The notes under the pieces were generated by a model, which was not told the DNA's origin, ran no database searches, and saw only the letters and a list, made by a program, of their open reading frames with translations. A stretch of DNA of 11,378 nt from Oscillospiraceae bacterium. GTDB lineage: Bacteria; Bacillota; Clostridia; Oscillospirales; Ruminococcaceae. Within the stretch, counting starts at the first letter, position 1. Each line of letters opens with the position of its first letter. Of the stretch, positions 5,469 through 11,349 are shown piece after piece. A program made the position numbers and the translations under genes. The DNA lies in contig JAFQBO010000306.1 of NCBI GenBank assembly GCA_017416665.1, forward strand, positions 1-11,378, written 5' to 3'.

Positions 5469-6629
5469 CTAACCATTATACTCAGGATAACGAAGCTTAA
5501 CAGCTTCATAATAAAACGGAGCATAACTGCAACAGAAGATTTCATCAACTGTATAATTACTTTTCGGATCGTTCAGCTCATCAGCTTCATCATCAACTGT
5601 TCCTGTGAAGTTATTCCAAAGATTGAATGCAAGTCTTGAGGTCTTTTGGCTTGTCCCTGTCTGCCACGCTTTATGCACACCATCAGGCTTTATGGTATCT
5701 TCCTGAAGGTCAAACAAGTCATCGGTATGTTCTCTGCACACATTGTCAAGTGTAATCAGATAAGCAATAGCTTTATGATAGCAGTCATTTCTTTTCATAA
5801 GCTTAATAAGTGCGTTATAGCCTTTTTTATGGTCTTTATCGGCAAATCTGATGTTTTCCTTTTCCTGTTGCTCATCTGTAATAATCTCAAGCAAATCATC
5901 TTCGTTAAGTTCCTCATATGTTTCAAAAGCCTGTCTGATGGCCTTGGACTTTTTCATATTAACCTTTTCTTCAAGATTTGAAAAAACGTCATACACAAGC
6001 TTCTGACCATTTTCAGGTATATATGACAGCTCAACAGCAGCTCTGACAGGAAGATATTTATCGTCAACCCACGCTTTCATTTCGGGGATAAGCTTATCAA
6101 CTCTCAGAAGTCTTGCAACGGTATCCTTTTTAAGACCATATTCCTCACCTGTTTTCTCAAGCTTACTTTTGGACTTACCCTCCATCACTTCAAGTTCTTC
6201 TGCAATCTGCTGACGTTTTTCTTCCGAAAACATTTTGGAATGTCGCATAGCAAGGACAGTAGCCTGTTCGGAAATTCTCAGGTCATTAAAACCACGCTGA
6301 CTTAAATTCGTTTCTATAACATACATTTCAGCTTCATCTTCCGAAAGATTTTCCTTTATAACCGCAGGAACTGTTTCCAGTCCTGCGATTTTTGCGGCGT
6401 TTGTACGGTTGTGCCCCGAAAGGATTTCATAATTGCCGTTGCTTAACGGCTGAACGATTATCGGAAGAAGTATGCCGTTAGCCTTAATACTCTCAACCAT
6501 ATCATCAAGTCGTTCGCCTGTGTAAAGCTGAAACTTGTGATTATGATATGTTTCAAGCATATCTATCGGAATATTTTTAATCTGATTTTCCTGCGACATC
6601 ATTGTACCTATGTTGAAACTTGCAAGCAT
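5469..6629 (-). CDS. parB: ParB-like partition protein
   Basis: 386 residues. The N-terminal ParB/Srx-like nucleotide-binding domain contains SGHNRTNAAKIAG (residues 71-83), the counterpart of the GERR box, and VIETNLSQRGFNDLRISEQA (104-123), matching the ENxQR box; Arg replaces the double-Arg pattern by NR, a variant common in mobile-element ParBs. A helix-turn-helix follows at about 164-177 (YGLKKDTVARLLRV). The C-terminal 180 residues, ending in an aromatic YEAVKLRYPEYNG tail, are unlike chromosomal ParB. It would bind a centromere and be moved by ParA. The start at 6629 is one base after the parA stop, with GAGG 9 bases upstream; in-frame codons further upstream lie inside parA. Confidence 0.9.
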   Translation of the reverse strand: MLASFNIGTMMSQENQIKNIPIDMLETYHNHKFQLYTGERLDDMVESIKANGILLPIIVQPLSNGNYEILSGHNRTNAAKIAGLETVPAVIKENLSEDEAEMYVIETNLSQRGFNDLRISEQATVLAMRHSKMFSEEKRQQIAEELEVMEGKSKSKLEKTGEEYGLKKDTVARLLRVDKLIPEMKAWVDDKYLPVRAAVELSYIPENGQKLVYDVFSNLEEKVNMKKSKAIRQAFETYEELNEDDLLEIITDEQQEKENIRFADKDHKKGYNALIKLMKRNDCYHKAIAYLITLDNVCREHTDDLFDLQEDTIKPDGVHKAWQTGTSQKTSRLAFNLWNNFTGTVDDEADELNDPKSNYTVDEIFCCSYAPFYYEAVKLRYPEYNG

Positions 6630-6630
6630 A

Positions 6631-7413
6631 TCAGCATACCTCTCTTTCAAATAATTCAACTGCAAGAGCCTTGTACTCATCACCAAGTCTGTTCTTATTA
6701 AGACAAAGACTGCGATTCTGCTCTGTGCTGTTGGCTGCTGCAACAGACTTATGTATCATAGTTCTGCATATAACATCAGGATATGTTTTCTCAAGCATTT
6801 CGAGTGTCGTACGGCTCATATTTGTATTGTCTGTCATTGTCGGAACGATACCCAAAATCTTCAAATCCCTGTTAAGTGTATCCTTTATCTGATTACATAT
6901 CTGAAGCAGACTTTTAAGACCATCGAAAGCAAACTTCTGCGTCTGTACCGGAACAATAACATTATCCGATGCAGTAAGTGCATTGATGAGCAGAGTACCA
7001 AGTGATGGCAGACAGTCAATAATGACATAATCATACTTTTCAAGATATTCCTGTTTCAGAACACGCTTGAGAACAGTTTCTCTTGAAAGAGCGTTCATCA
7101 GATATGTTTCAGCATTTGCAAGATTAATGTCTGACGGAATGTAGCTGATTTTATTTTCCTCAGAAACTCTTACACAGCTTTCAAAATCCTCATTTTCAAT
7201 CTTCTGACTACAAGCGATGCTCAACATAAGATTGCTGATTGTAGGCTTTTCATCACCCTCAAAACCAAGATAGCCTGAGAGATTAGCCTGTGGGTCAAGG
7301 TCAATCACCAAAACGCTGAAGCCCTCTAATGCAAGAGCTGTACCAAGATTTAATGTAGTAGTTGTCTTACCAACTCCACCCTTCTGATTTGCAACTGAAA
7401 TAATTTTACACAT
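6631..7413 (-). CDS. parA: ParA/Soj-family partition ATPase
   Basis: 260 residues. Deviant Walker A motif KGGVGKTTT (residues 11-19), DLDPQANLS (about 38-46) and Walker B-like VIIDCLPSLG (130-139) identify the MinD/ParA ATPase superfamily. The short N-terminus without a helix-turn-helix makes it type Ib or Soj-like, so it is not expected to regulate its own promoter through an extra domain. The ATG at 7413 has GGAGG 7 bases upstream; a TTG further upstream at 7443 falls inside palindrome copy 4 and was not chosen. It heads a ten-gene operon from the promoter at 7478-7506 with a 58-base leader. It would promote segregation of the element, or its stable maintenance after transfer. Confidence 0.95.
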   Translation of the reverse strand: MCKIISVANQKGGVGKTTTTLNLGTALALEGFSVLVIDLDPQANLSGYLGFEGDEKPTISNLMLSIACSQKIENEDFESCVRVSEENKISYIPSDINLANAETYLMNALSRETVLKRVLKQEYLEKYDYVIIDCLPSLGTLLINALTASDNVIVPVQTQKFAFDGLKSLLQICNQIKDTLNRDLKILGIVPTMTDNTNMSRTTLEMLEKTYPDVICRTMIHKSVAAANSTEQNRSLCLNKNRLGDEYKALAVELFEREVC

Positions 7414-7435
7414 TTTTATCCTCCATAATTCTTTA

Positions 7436-7450
7436 TTCGCCAATGGCGAA
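7436..7450. repeat. 15-base palindrome TTCGCCAATGGCGAA, copy 4
   Basis: Same 15 bases as the other three copies, flanked by A and T. It lies in the 5' leader of the par mRNA, 22 bases upstream of the parA start and directly adjacent to the promoter module 7451-7528. Confidence 0.9.
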
Positions 7451-7477
7451 TTGTCTTTTTGTGTTTTCCATATTTAT

Positions 7478-7506
7478 ATTCTATCATATAGCCGTGTATA
7501 TGTCAA
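7478..7506 (-). promoter_or_regulatory. Promoter of the par operon
   Basis: On the minus strand TTGACA (7501-7506), 17-base spacer, TAGAAT (7478-7483). It is divergent from the promoter of the ribbon-helix-helix gene; the two -35 regions are about 50 bases apart. Confidence 0.82.
7485..7502. promoter_or_regulatory. Candidate operator in the parA promoter
   Basis: CATATA-GCCGTG-TATATG, inverted repeat occupying the -10/-35 spacer. It differs from the site at 2156-2173 by one base in the centre. Confidence 0.55.
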
Positions 7507-7551
7507 CAAATTTATTCGACAAAGTTTTCATAACATTTTTGTACAACATAC

Positions 7552-7569
7552 CATATAGACGGTTATACA
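7552..7569. promoter_or_regulatory. Candidate degenerate operator upstream of the ribbon-helix-helix gene
   Basis: CATATA-GACGGT-TATACA: the left arm and CG centre match the two other sites; the right arm is imperfect. It overlaps the proposed -35 of the plus-strand promoter, which suits autoregulation by repression. Confidence 0.45.
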
Positions 7570-7585
7570 GAAAATGTAGTATAAT
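7556..7585 (+). promoter_or_regulatory. Promoter of the ribbon-helix-helix gene
   Basis: TAGACG (four of six to -35 consensus, 7556-7561), 18-base spacer, TATAAT (7580-7585), followed by AAAGGAG and the ATG at 7612. Confidence 0.6.
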
Positions 7586-7611
7586 ATGATATATGAAAGG
7601 AGTATTTAAGT

Positions 7612-7842
7612 ATGTATGATGAAAAAGCAAAACTCAGAACCACACGTTATTTAAAGGAAAAACGTGACAAACTCACCTTAAATTTACCATTGGGAGACAA
7701 GGACAGATACAAAAGCTATGCCGAATCAAAAGGTCAGAGCCTTACTTCTCTTTTAGTTGAACTTATCGAATTTGATATGAAAAACTCCGACTTCGATTAT
7801 GCTGCATATTTAAAAAATAAAAACAAAAATACATCTGAATAA
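7612..7842 (+). CDS. Ribbon-helix-helix DNA-binding protein, possible par regulator
   Basis: 76 residues. After a basic N-terminal arm (KLRTTRYLKEKRDK) comes an Arc/CopG-like core: beta strand LTLNLPL, helix GDKDRYKSYAESKG, then turn and helix SLTSLLVELIEFDMK (about residues 24-58). Such proteins dimerise, place a two-stranded sheet in the major groove and bind short inverted or repeated sites; in plasmids they often repress partition or mobilization operons (ParG, omega, CopG types). The ATG at 7612 has AAAGGAG 9 bases upstream. It is divergent from parA and ends 7 bases before the convergent small membrane gene. The shared inverted repeats in this intergenic region and in the tnpV promoter are natural targets; binding is inferred. 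A second protein of this fold class is MobC. Confidence 0.85.
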   Translation: MYDEKAKLRTTRYLKEKRDKLTLNLPLGDKDRYKSYAESKGQSLTSLLVELIEFDMKNSDFDYAAYLKNKNKNTSE

Positions 7843-7849
7843 TTTCACT

Positions 7850-8005
7850 TTAAACAGAATTTTTAAATCCGCTGTCAGCGGATTTTTTTATTTTCATTTT
7901 TGTAATTTTCTCATCGGCATGTCCTGCAGCCTTTACAAAACAGAGAACTGTAAATCCAATAAAAGCAATTACAATCAATATCAAAAGTATAATTAGAATT
8001 TTCAT
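7850..8005 (-). CDS. 51-residue single-pass membrane peptide
   Basis: The product starts MKILIILLILIVIAFIGFTV, one hydrophobic helix over residues 3-24, followed by a basic, polar tail (DEKITKMKIKKSADSGFKNS). GGTGA lies 6 bases before the ATG at 8005. The start overlaps the end of another short frame in an ATGA arrangement, suggesting coupling from the relaxase transcript. Its last codons are overlapped by the terminator hairpin of the convergent gene, and both genes end within 8 bases of each other. Function unknown; small membrane proteins at the end of mobilization operons include entry-exclusion and toxin-like peptides, but nothing in the sequence selects between them. Confidence 0.55.
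   Translation of the reverse strand: MKILIILLILIVIAFIGFTVLCFVKAAGHADEKITKMKIKKSADSGFKNSV
7865..7889 (+). terminator. Terminator of the ribbon-helix-helix gene
   Basis: AAATCCGCTG and CAGCGGATTT form a 10-base inverted repeat around a single T, followed by TTTTA; the effective loop is formed by opening the innermost pairs. Strong rho-independent form on the plus strand. Confidence 0.85.
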
Positions 8006-8121
8006 TTTAAATCACCATATCTCCATTCTTTTTCTAAGAACTTATTCTCATAAAGATAATGTTTGGATTTTTCATCATAATTTCTGTGAGTACAAGGCAA
8101 GATTTTTAACGCAGTAATCAC
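8002..8121 (-). CDS. Possible 39-residue frame between relaxase and membrane peptide
   Basis: An open frame ends in a TGA overlapping the ATG of the membrane peptide (ATGA). Its last part, NYDEKSKHYLYENKFLEKEW then RYGDLK, looks coding (charged, aromatic, balanced). Upstream the only usual start is a GTG at 8121, which has no ribosome site and lies 23 bases after the relaxase stop. No ATG exists before an in-frame stop, so this may be the tail of a gene whose start has been lost, or translation re-initiates after the relaxase. Low confidence. Confidence 0.3.
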   Translation of the reverse strand: MITALKILPCTHRNYDEKSKHYLYENKFLEKEWRYGDLK

Positions 8122-8144
8122 AAAATCTGATAAAAATACAAGCG

Positions 8145-9563
8145 TTAGATTGTATGAGAACGAGTTCTACTATTTTCGGCAGATTTATTCTGCTGATTTT
8201 CTTTTTCCGGTTTCTTATCAAAGATAATTTCAAGGTTTTCTCTAAGAGTTTTATATTCAGAAAGCTGTCCTTTGAGCTGTTTGTTTTCATCAAGAACAGA
8301 CTGCTTTTTCTCCTGTAAATTCTTTATTTCAGCTTTCAGTCTGCCCGCATTCGGAACAGTTGTATCTGTTTTCAAAAGCTGTTCCGATGCTTCTTTGAAA
8401 AGCATAATTTTGTCCTCGTGATGTCTGAAATAACGTTCCTGATTTATGGAATTTTTATATGTGTCATAAAACGGTTTGTACTCTCTGTACATCTGAGTAT
8501 ATTTAAGCTTTAAGCTAAGCCTTGAAATTTCTTTGTCAATACTGTTTGCTTCAAGTTTATTTTCTGTAATTTTATCATCAATACCGTTATATTTTTCAAA
8601 GAAATCCTCAACAAATTCAAAGCCATAAGCTTTCATCTGATTTATCGTTTGCATAGCTATTTTACGGTTTTCGTTCTTTGCCCAAATCTTCAATCCTTCC
8701 CCATCAAGCTCAGTAAGATTATACATTTTTTTCAGAGTTCCGTTATCATTAAGGATTCGTTCCTGTCGACGTTCAATACTTGACATTCCTCTGCGATGAA
8801 CAGCTCTGTCAATACGCTTTTTTATGTTTTCTTCACTGTAATAAAAACCGAATTTCTGAGAGTAAATAAAATACTTCTGCCCTTCCATTTTGAATGCAAG
8901 ACACTTGCCCGGTCGGGTCTTGTAATCTTCATATTTCACAGTAACATTTTCTGCACGAAGCCTGTATAAAAAATCATCAAAGTTGTCCGACGCTTTGACA
9001 GTATTATCAATAATTCTTTTAAGCTGTGCTTTCCATGATGTTCCCGACTGTTGCTTTTCCCATTCATAATGTGAAGTACCGTTTTTCTCAGGATTTTCAA
9101 TTACAGAAAGACCTTTTTCTTTTAAAATTCTGTCACTGATTTTTCGGACTTGTTTCCATGCAGGATTTGATTTTCTGTCATGTTCAGTTGAGAAGCTTTT
9201 CCCATTCACCATATTGACAGAATTTATAATTATGTGATTATGAATATGACCTTTGTCGCAATGAGTTGATATAACAAATTCATACTCACCTTTTAAAAAT
9301 TCTTCCATTGTTTCTCTGCCGATTTGCATTGATTGTTCAGGTGTAACCTCGCCTTTCGGAAACGATTGTATCAAATGAAAAGCAAGATTTCCGGAGGTAT
9401 TTTTATAATATTTTTGTGTTCTTAAAAATTCCTTTTCGGCAAAATCAGAAGAACAATTTACAGTTGAAATATTATCGCTTATAAGTGTTTTGTTTTTATC
9501 CAAAATGTAATCTATTGCCTTTCCGAGCGTTGATTTTATCGGATGAATTGTTGTGTATGCCAC
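8145..9563 (-). CDS. mobA: MobP-family relaxase
   Basis: 472 residues. The N-terminal relaxase domain has the metal-binding HCDKGHIHNHIIIN motif at residues 101-114, the three-histidine signature of MobA/VirD2-type (MOBP) relaxases; Tyr19 in KAIDYIL is the likely nucleophile that attaches to the nicked strand. After about residue 330 the protein becomes a long charged helical, coiled-coil-like region (NLQEKKQSVLDENKQLKGQL) without helicase or primase motifs, so it is a mobilization rather than a bifunctional relaxase. The start is a GTG at 9563 with AAGGAG 10 bases upstream; the mobC stop lies 7 bases before it. It would nick at oriT and lead DNA into a recipient using a transfer apparatus supplied elsewhere, since no coupling protein or secretion gene is present here. 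Confidence 0.92.
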   Translation of the reverse strand: MAYTTIHPIKSTLGKAIDYILDKNKTLISDNISTVNCSSDFAEKEFLRTQKYYKNTSGNLAFHLIQSFPKGEVTPEQSMQIGRETMEEFLKGEYEFVISTHCDKGHIHNHIIINSVNMVNGKSFSTEHDRKSNPAWKQVRKISDRILKEKGLSVIENPEKNGTSHYEWEKQQSGTSWKAQLKRIIDNTVKASDNFDDFLYRLRAENVTVKYEDYKTRPGKCLAFKMEGQKYFIYSQKFGFYYSEENIKKRIDRAVHRRGMSSIERRQERILNDNGTLKKMYNLTELDGEGLKIWAKNENRKIAMQTINQMKAYGFEFVEDFFEKYNGIDDKITENKLEANSIDKEISRLSLKLKYTQMYREYKPFYDTYKNSINQERYFRHHEDKIMLFKEASEQLLKTDTTVPNAGRLKAEIKNLQEKKQSVLDENKQLKGQLSEYKTLRENLEIIFDKKPEKENQQNKSAENSRTRSHTI

Positions 9564-9570
9564 TCAGATT

Positions 9571-9996
9571 TTACTCCTTTTTTCTTTCACTCATTTCCCT
9601 TTTTACCTTTTCCTGAATAGTTTCAAACGGCTGATTTTTTATCAAATCAAGCTGTTTATCTGTATTATCAGCAATAGTTTCTATGTTGTTTTTAACCGTC
9701 TGTATTTTATCTCTTATATCTGCAATATCGTTTCTGTAAAGTGTACCTGTTGTATTGGCAATTCTTGCAATCTGATTCAGATTTACACCGATTTTGTTCA
9801 GTTCATTGTAAATAGGTCTGAGGTCGGAAAAATCCAAATTTACAGTTTTTCCGTAAACCGCCATTTGTCTTAAATACTCACTTTGATTTTTTATTCCTGC
9901 CTTAGTCATTTTGTATTTAATCATTGCAAGTTCATCTTCATCAACATAAAACTTTAATTGAACATTTCGTTTTCGATTAGGTGTTTTATTTTCCAT
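9571..9996 (-). CDS. mobC: MobC-family mobilization accessory protein
   Basis: 141 residues. The N-terminal part, RNVQLKFYVDEDELAMIKYK, then IKNQSEYLRQMAVYG, is a ribbon-helix-helix-like DNA-binding arm; the LNKIGVNLNQIARIANTTG segment (about residues 66-84) is the recognisable MobC signature, followed by a long helix to the basic end. MobC proteins assist relaxosome assembly by opening or bending DNA near the nick site. The ATG at 9996 has AAAGGAG 5 bases upstream; an earlier in-frame start at 10041 has no such site. It precedes the relaxase by 7 bases, and the repeat-rich region just upstream is the probable target. Confidence 0.88.
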   Translation of the reverse strand: MENKTPNRKRNVQLKFYVDEDELAMIKYKMTKAGIKNQSEYLRQMAVYGKTVNLDFSDLRPIYNELNKIGVNLNQIARIANTTGTLYRNDIADIRDKIQTVKNNIETIADNTDKQLDLIKNQPFETIQEKVKREMSERKKE

Positions 9997-10020
9997 AAAA
10001 TCTCCTTTCATAAATTCGGG

Positions 10021-10169
10021 TTTGGGTGTCCCAAAAAACAAAAATTTTGCCTGTAAAATTTTTCAAGTGAGTACACACTTGCGTTGCTTGCTATCCAGTA
10101 CCTCACAATTTTTCGTGACGACTTGACGTTACGAAAAATTTGATATACGGCTCATGTCTGAGCCATATA
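10021..10169. other. Candidate origin of transfer (oriT)
   Basis: Four inverted repeats in 150 bases directly upstream of mobC: TTTGGG/CCCAAA (10021-10035); CAAGTG/CACTTG with a 6-base centre (10064-10081); AATTTTTCGTGACG/CGTTACGAAAAATT with a 6-base loop and one G-T pair (10107-10140); and TATA-C-GGCTCA/TGAGCC-A-TATA (10144-10169). The stretch ACACTTGCGTTGCTTGC adjoins the second repeat. Location beside mobC-mobA and repeat density are what an oriT looks like; I cannot place the nick. Confidence 0.6.
10107..10140. repeat. 14-bp stem hairpin in the oriT candidate
   Basis: Arms 10107-10120 and 10127-10140 pair at 13 of 14 positions with a G-T wobble at the other; loop ACTTGA. The strongest fold in the non-coding part of the window. 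Confidence 0.85.
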
Positions 10170-10343
10170 AAACAAACACCACGGCAGTTTTTTCAGAAAA
10201 AATCAGCCTTAAATTGCCCCGGATTTTCTCAATATCAGCTGTATCCTGTAAAAACAATAATTTCTGATTTCAGATTATATTCCAAAATTTCCGGTTTGTC
10301 AAGAGGGTATTTCCAACTCTTTCAGACCCTAAAAACGCAAAAA
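10170..10343. other. Intergenic stretch, no gene seen
   Basis: AT-rich; contains TTTTTTC-A-GAAAAAA (10188-10202), a perfect odd palindrome, and no frame with a ribosome site. No clear promoter for mobC is visible here, so the mob operon may start within the oriT region. Confidence 0.5.
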
Positions 10344-10381
10344 AGGCTGTAAAATCCACGTTTAAGCGGACTTTACAGCCT
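10344..10381 (-). terminator. Minus-strand rho-independent terminator
   Basis: AGGCTGTAAA and TTTACAGCCT form a 10-bp stem, extended past one mismatch by TCC/GGA. On the minus strand it is followed by TTTTTTGCGTTTTT; on the plus strand by an A-rich stretch. No minus-strand gene lies directly upstream, so it either ends an unseen transcript from 10.4-11.3 kb or insulates the mob region. Confidence 0.75.
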
Positions 10382-10465
10382 AAATAAAAAAATTTCAAAA
10401 ACAGGTCTTTTTCAACCAATTTCTGAAATTCATGAAAAATATTCAAAAAAATTTTCGTCAAACTC

Positions 10466-10494
10466 TTGACAAATCAAAATTACTGTGCTAGAAT
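10466..10494 (+). promoter_or_regulatory. Strong orphan promoter, plus strand
   Basis: TTGACA (10466-10471), 17-base spacer, TAGAAT (10489-10494), predicting a start near 10501. The next transcription stop on this strand is the hairpin at 10804-10852, giving a transcript of about 360 bases. Confidence 0.72.
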
Positions 10495-10522
10495 AAATAG
10501 CAAGAAAAAGCACACCCGCAGG

Positions 10523-10603
10523 ATGAATGCTACGCCAATAGCATCCACCCCATTATCAACCGATACTGAAGCTATCTGATTGACTTAGCAGGAATGCTAT
10601 TTT
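10523..10603 (+). other. Structured 5' leader with two competing stems
   Basis: ATGCTA (10527-10532) pairs with TAGCAT (10539-10544) around CGCCAA. The same TAGCAT, within AATAGCATCC, can instead pair with GGAATGCTATT (10591-10601) with one bulged A, forming a longer stem. A short frame from ATG 10523 encodes 18 residues and stops at 10579; it has no properly spaced ribosome site. Confidence 0.35.
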
Positions 10604-10802
10604 AACAGACAAATTGAATATTATATTGAAATTTGAAATTAAAAATGAACCTGTCAGAGGTGATGTTGAGGGACTTAAAATCAACCAGCTTGATAAACCT
10701 CTTTCCGATGCTTTAATTGGTATTTTCTCAGCTGATGAAACAGAATTCTCAGAAAAAATGCCATTTGTTAAATATTCAATTATTGTTTGCTCAAATAGAT
10801 AA
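10584..10802 (+). pseudogene. Coding-like frame without a clear start; probable gene remnant
   Basis: A frame open from 10584 to a TAA at 10802 encodes about 72 residues; the stretch from NEPVRGDVEGLKINQLDKPL to MPFVKYSIIVCSNR has the codon composition of a real protein. There is no ATG near the beginning; TTG codons at 10614 and 10626 lack a ribosome site. A strong promoter upstream and a terminator 2 bases downstream frame it as a transcription unit. Either the 5' part of a gene has been deleted and the promoter fused to the remnant, or the unit makes a structured RNA. I do not recognise the protein. Confidence 0.4.
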
Positions 10803-10803
10803 A

Positions 10804-10859
10804 AATAAGCCTATCGGATTAAACCACCAAAGTTTACTCTGATGGGCTTATTGCTTTTT
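10804..10859 (+). terminator. Long terminator of the 10.5-10.8 kb unit
   Basis: AATAAGCC/GGCTTATT (8 bp) extended by T-G, ATC/GAT, G-T and GA/TC pairs, and, past one mismatch, TAAAC/GTTTA around CACCAAA; about 20 paired positions. Followed by GCTTTTTC on the plus strand. Confidence 0.75.
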
Positions 10860-11184
10860 CGAGAATTGACTTGCACATCTTTTCTCTCTAAAATTAAATA
10901 ATCTTCTGAAGAAAATTATTTTTGACAAACTGTAACAGTTTCGCATTTGCGATTCATATATCTTTCTCAATTCAACCGAGAAAGTGAGATAACTCAGTTT
11001 TTCTTGAATCAGGCTTTGGCGGTGTATTGCTGAGTTTGTGTAGCCCAGAAACAGTAACCAAAGATACAAAATATTCAGAATCAATATGTTCATTGTTGCA
11101 ATTTGCTTTTTACAAAAATCACTAGGCAAAGAAAAAGATTGCTTTTATGTTCACTCTCAATCGAGTATCAATGCCTAAGATTTC
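10860..11184. other. Intergenic stretch, no convincing gene
   Basis: No frame has both an ATG and a ribosome site. The longest minus-strand frame (to 11129) begins with TTG and crosses the terminator region, so I do not call it. Small hairpins occur: TCGCA-TT-TGCGA near 10950 and CTTTCTC/GAGAAAG near 10970-10992. Confidence 0.5.
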
Positions 11185-11268
11185 TGCATAGTAGTGTTAA
11201 TGAAAAGTACTATGCAACCGCTAAGGGTCACTTCCTCCGTTTTCCCAAAGCATTGCATAGCACTTTTC
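11185..11268. repeat. Three-arm inverted repeat downstream of the tRNA gene
   Basis: GAAAAGTACTATGCAA (11202-11217) pairs with TTGCATAGCACTTTTC (11253-11268) at 15 of 16 positions around a 35-base loop. The same central arm pairs perfectly over 9 bases with TGCATAGTA at 11185-11193. The two pairings exclude each other. It starts 4 bases past the tRNA 3' end, so it may be a tRNA terminator, a miniature element or an attenuator-like structure. Confidence 0.6.
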
Positions 11269-11272
11269 AATT

Positions 11273-11349
<77 letters not shown>

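Larger units (their letters stand above)
7451..7528 (-). repeat. Promoter module, copy 2 (paralogue of 2122-2199)
   Basis: Matches 2122-2199 at 69 of 78 positions without gaps. The module carries the parA promoter and an 18-base inverted repeat. Confidence 0.85.

Noticed and set aside
7414..7443. Longer parA start (TTG at 7443)
   Set aside because: It falls within the palindrome and is upstream of the GGAGG site that clearly serves the ATG at 7413.
8075..8293. 72-residue minus frame over the relaxase end
   Set aside because: Mostly inside the relaxase gene in another frame; no ribosome site.
10270..10461. 63-residue minus frame
   Set aside because: It runs through the terminator hairpin at 10344-10381 and has no ribosome site.
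10848..11129. 93-residue minus frame between terminator and tRNA
   Set aside because: TTG start without ribosome site; the internal ATG at 11093 also lacks one; composition is not convincing.
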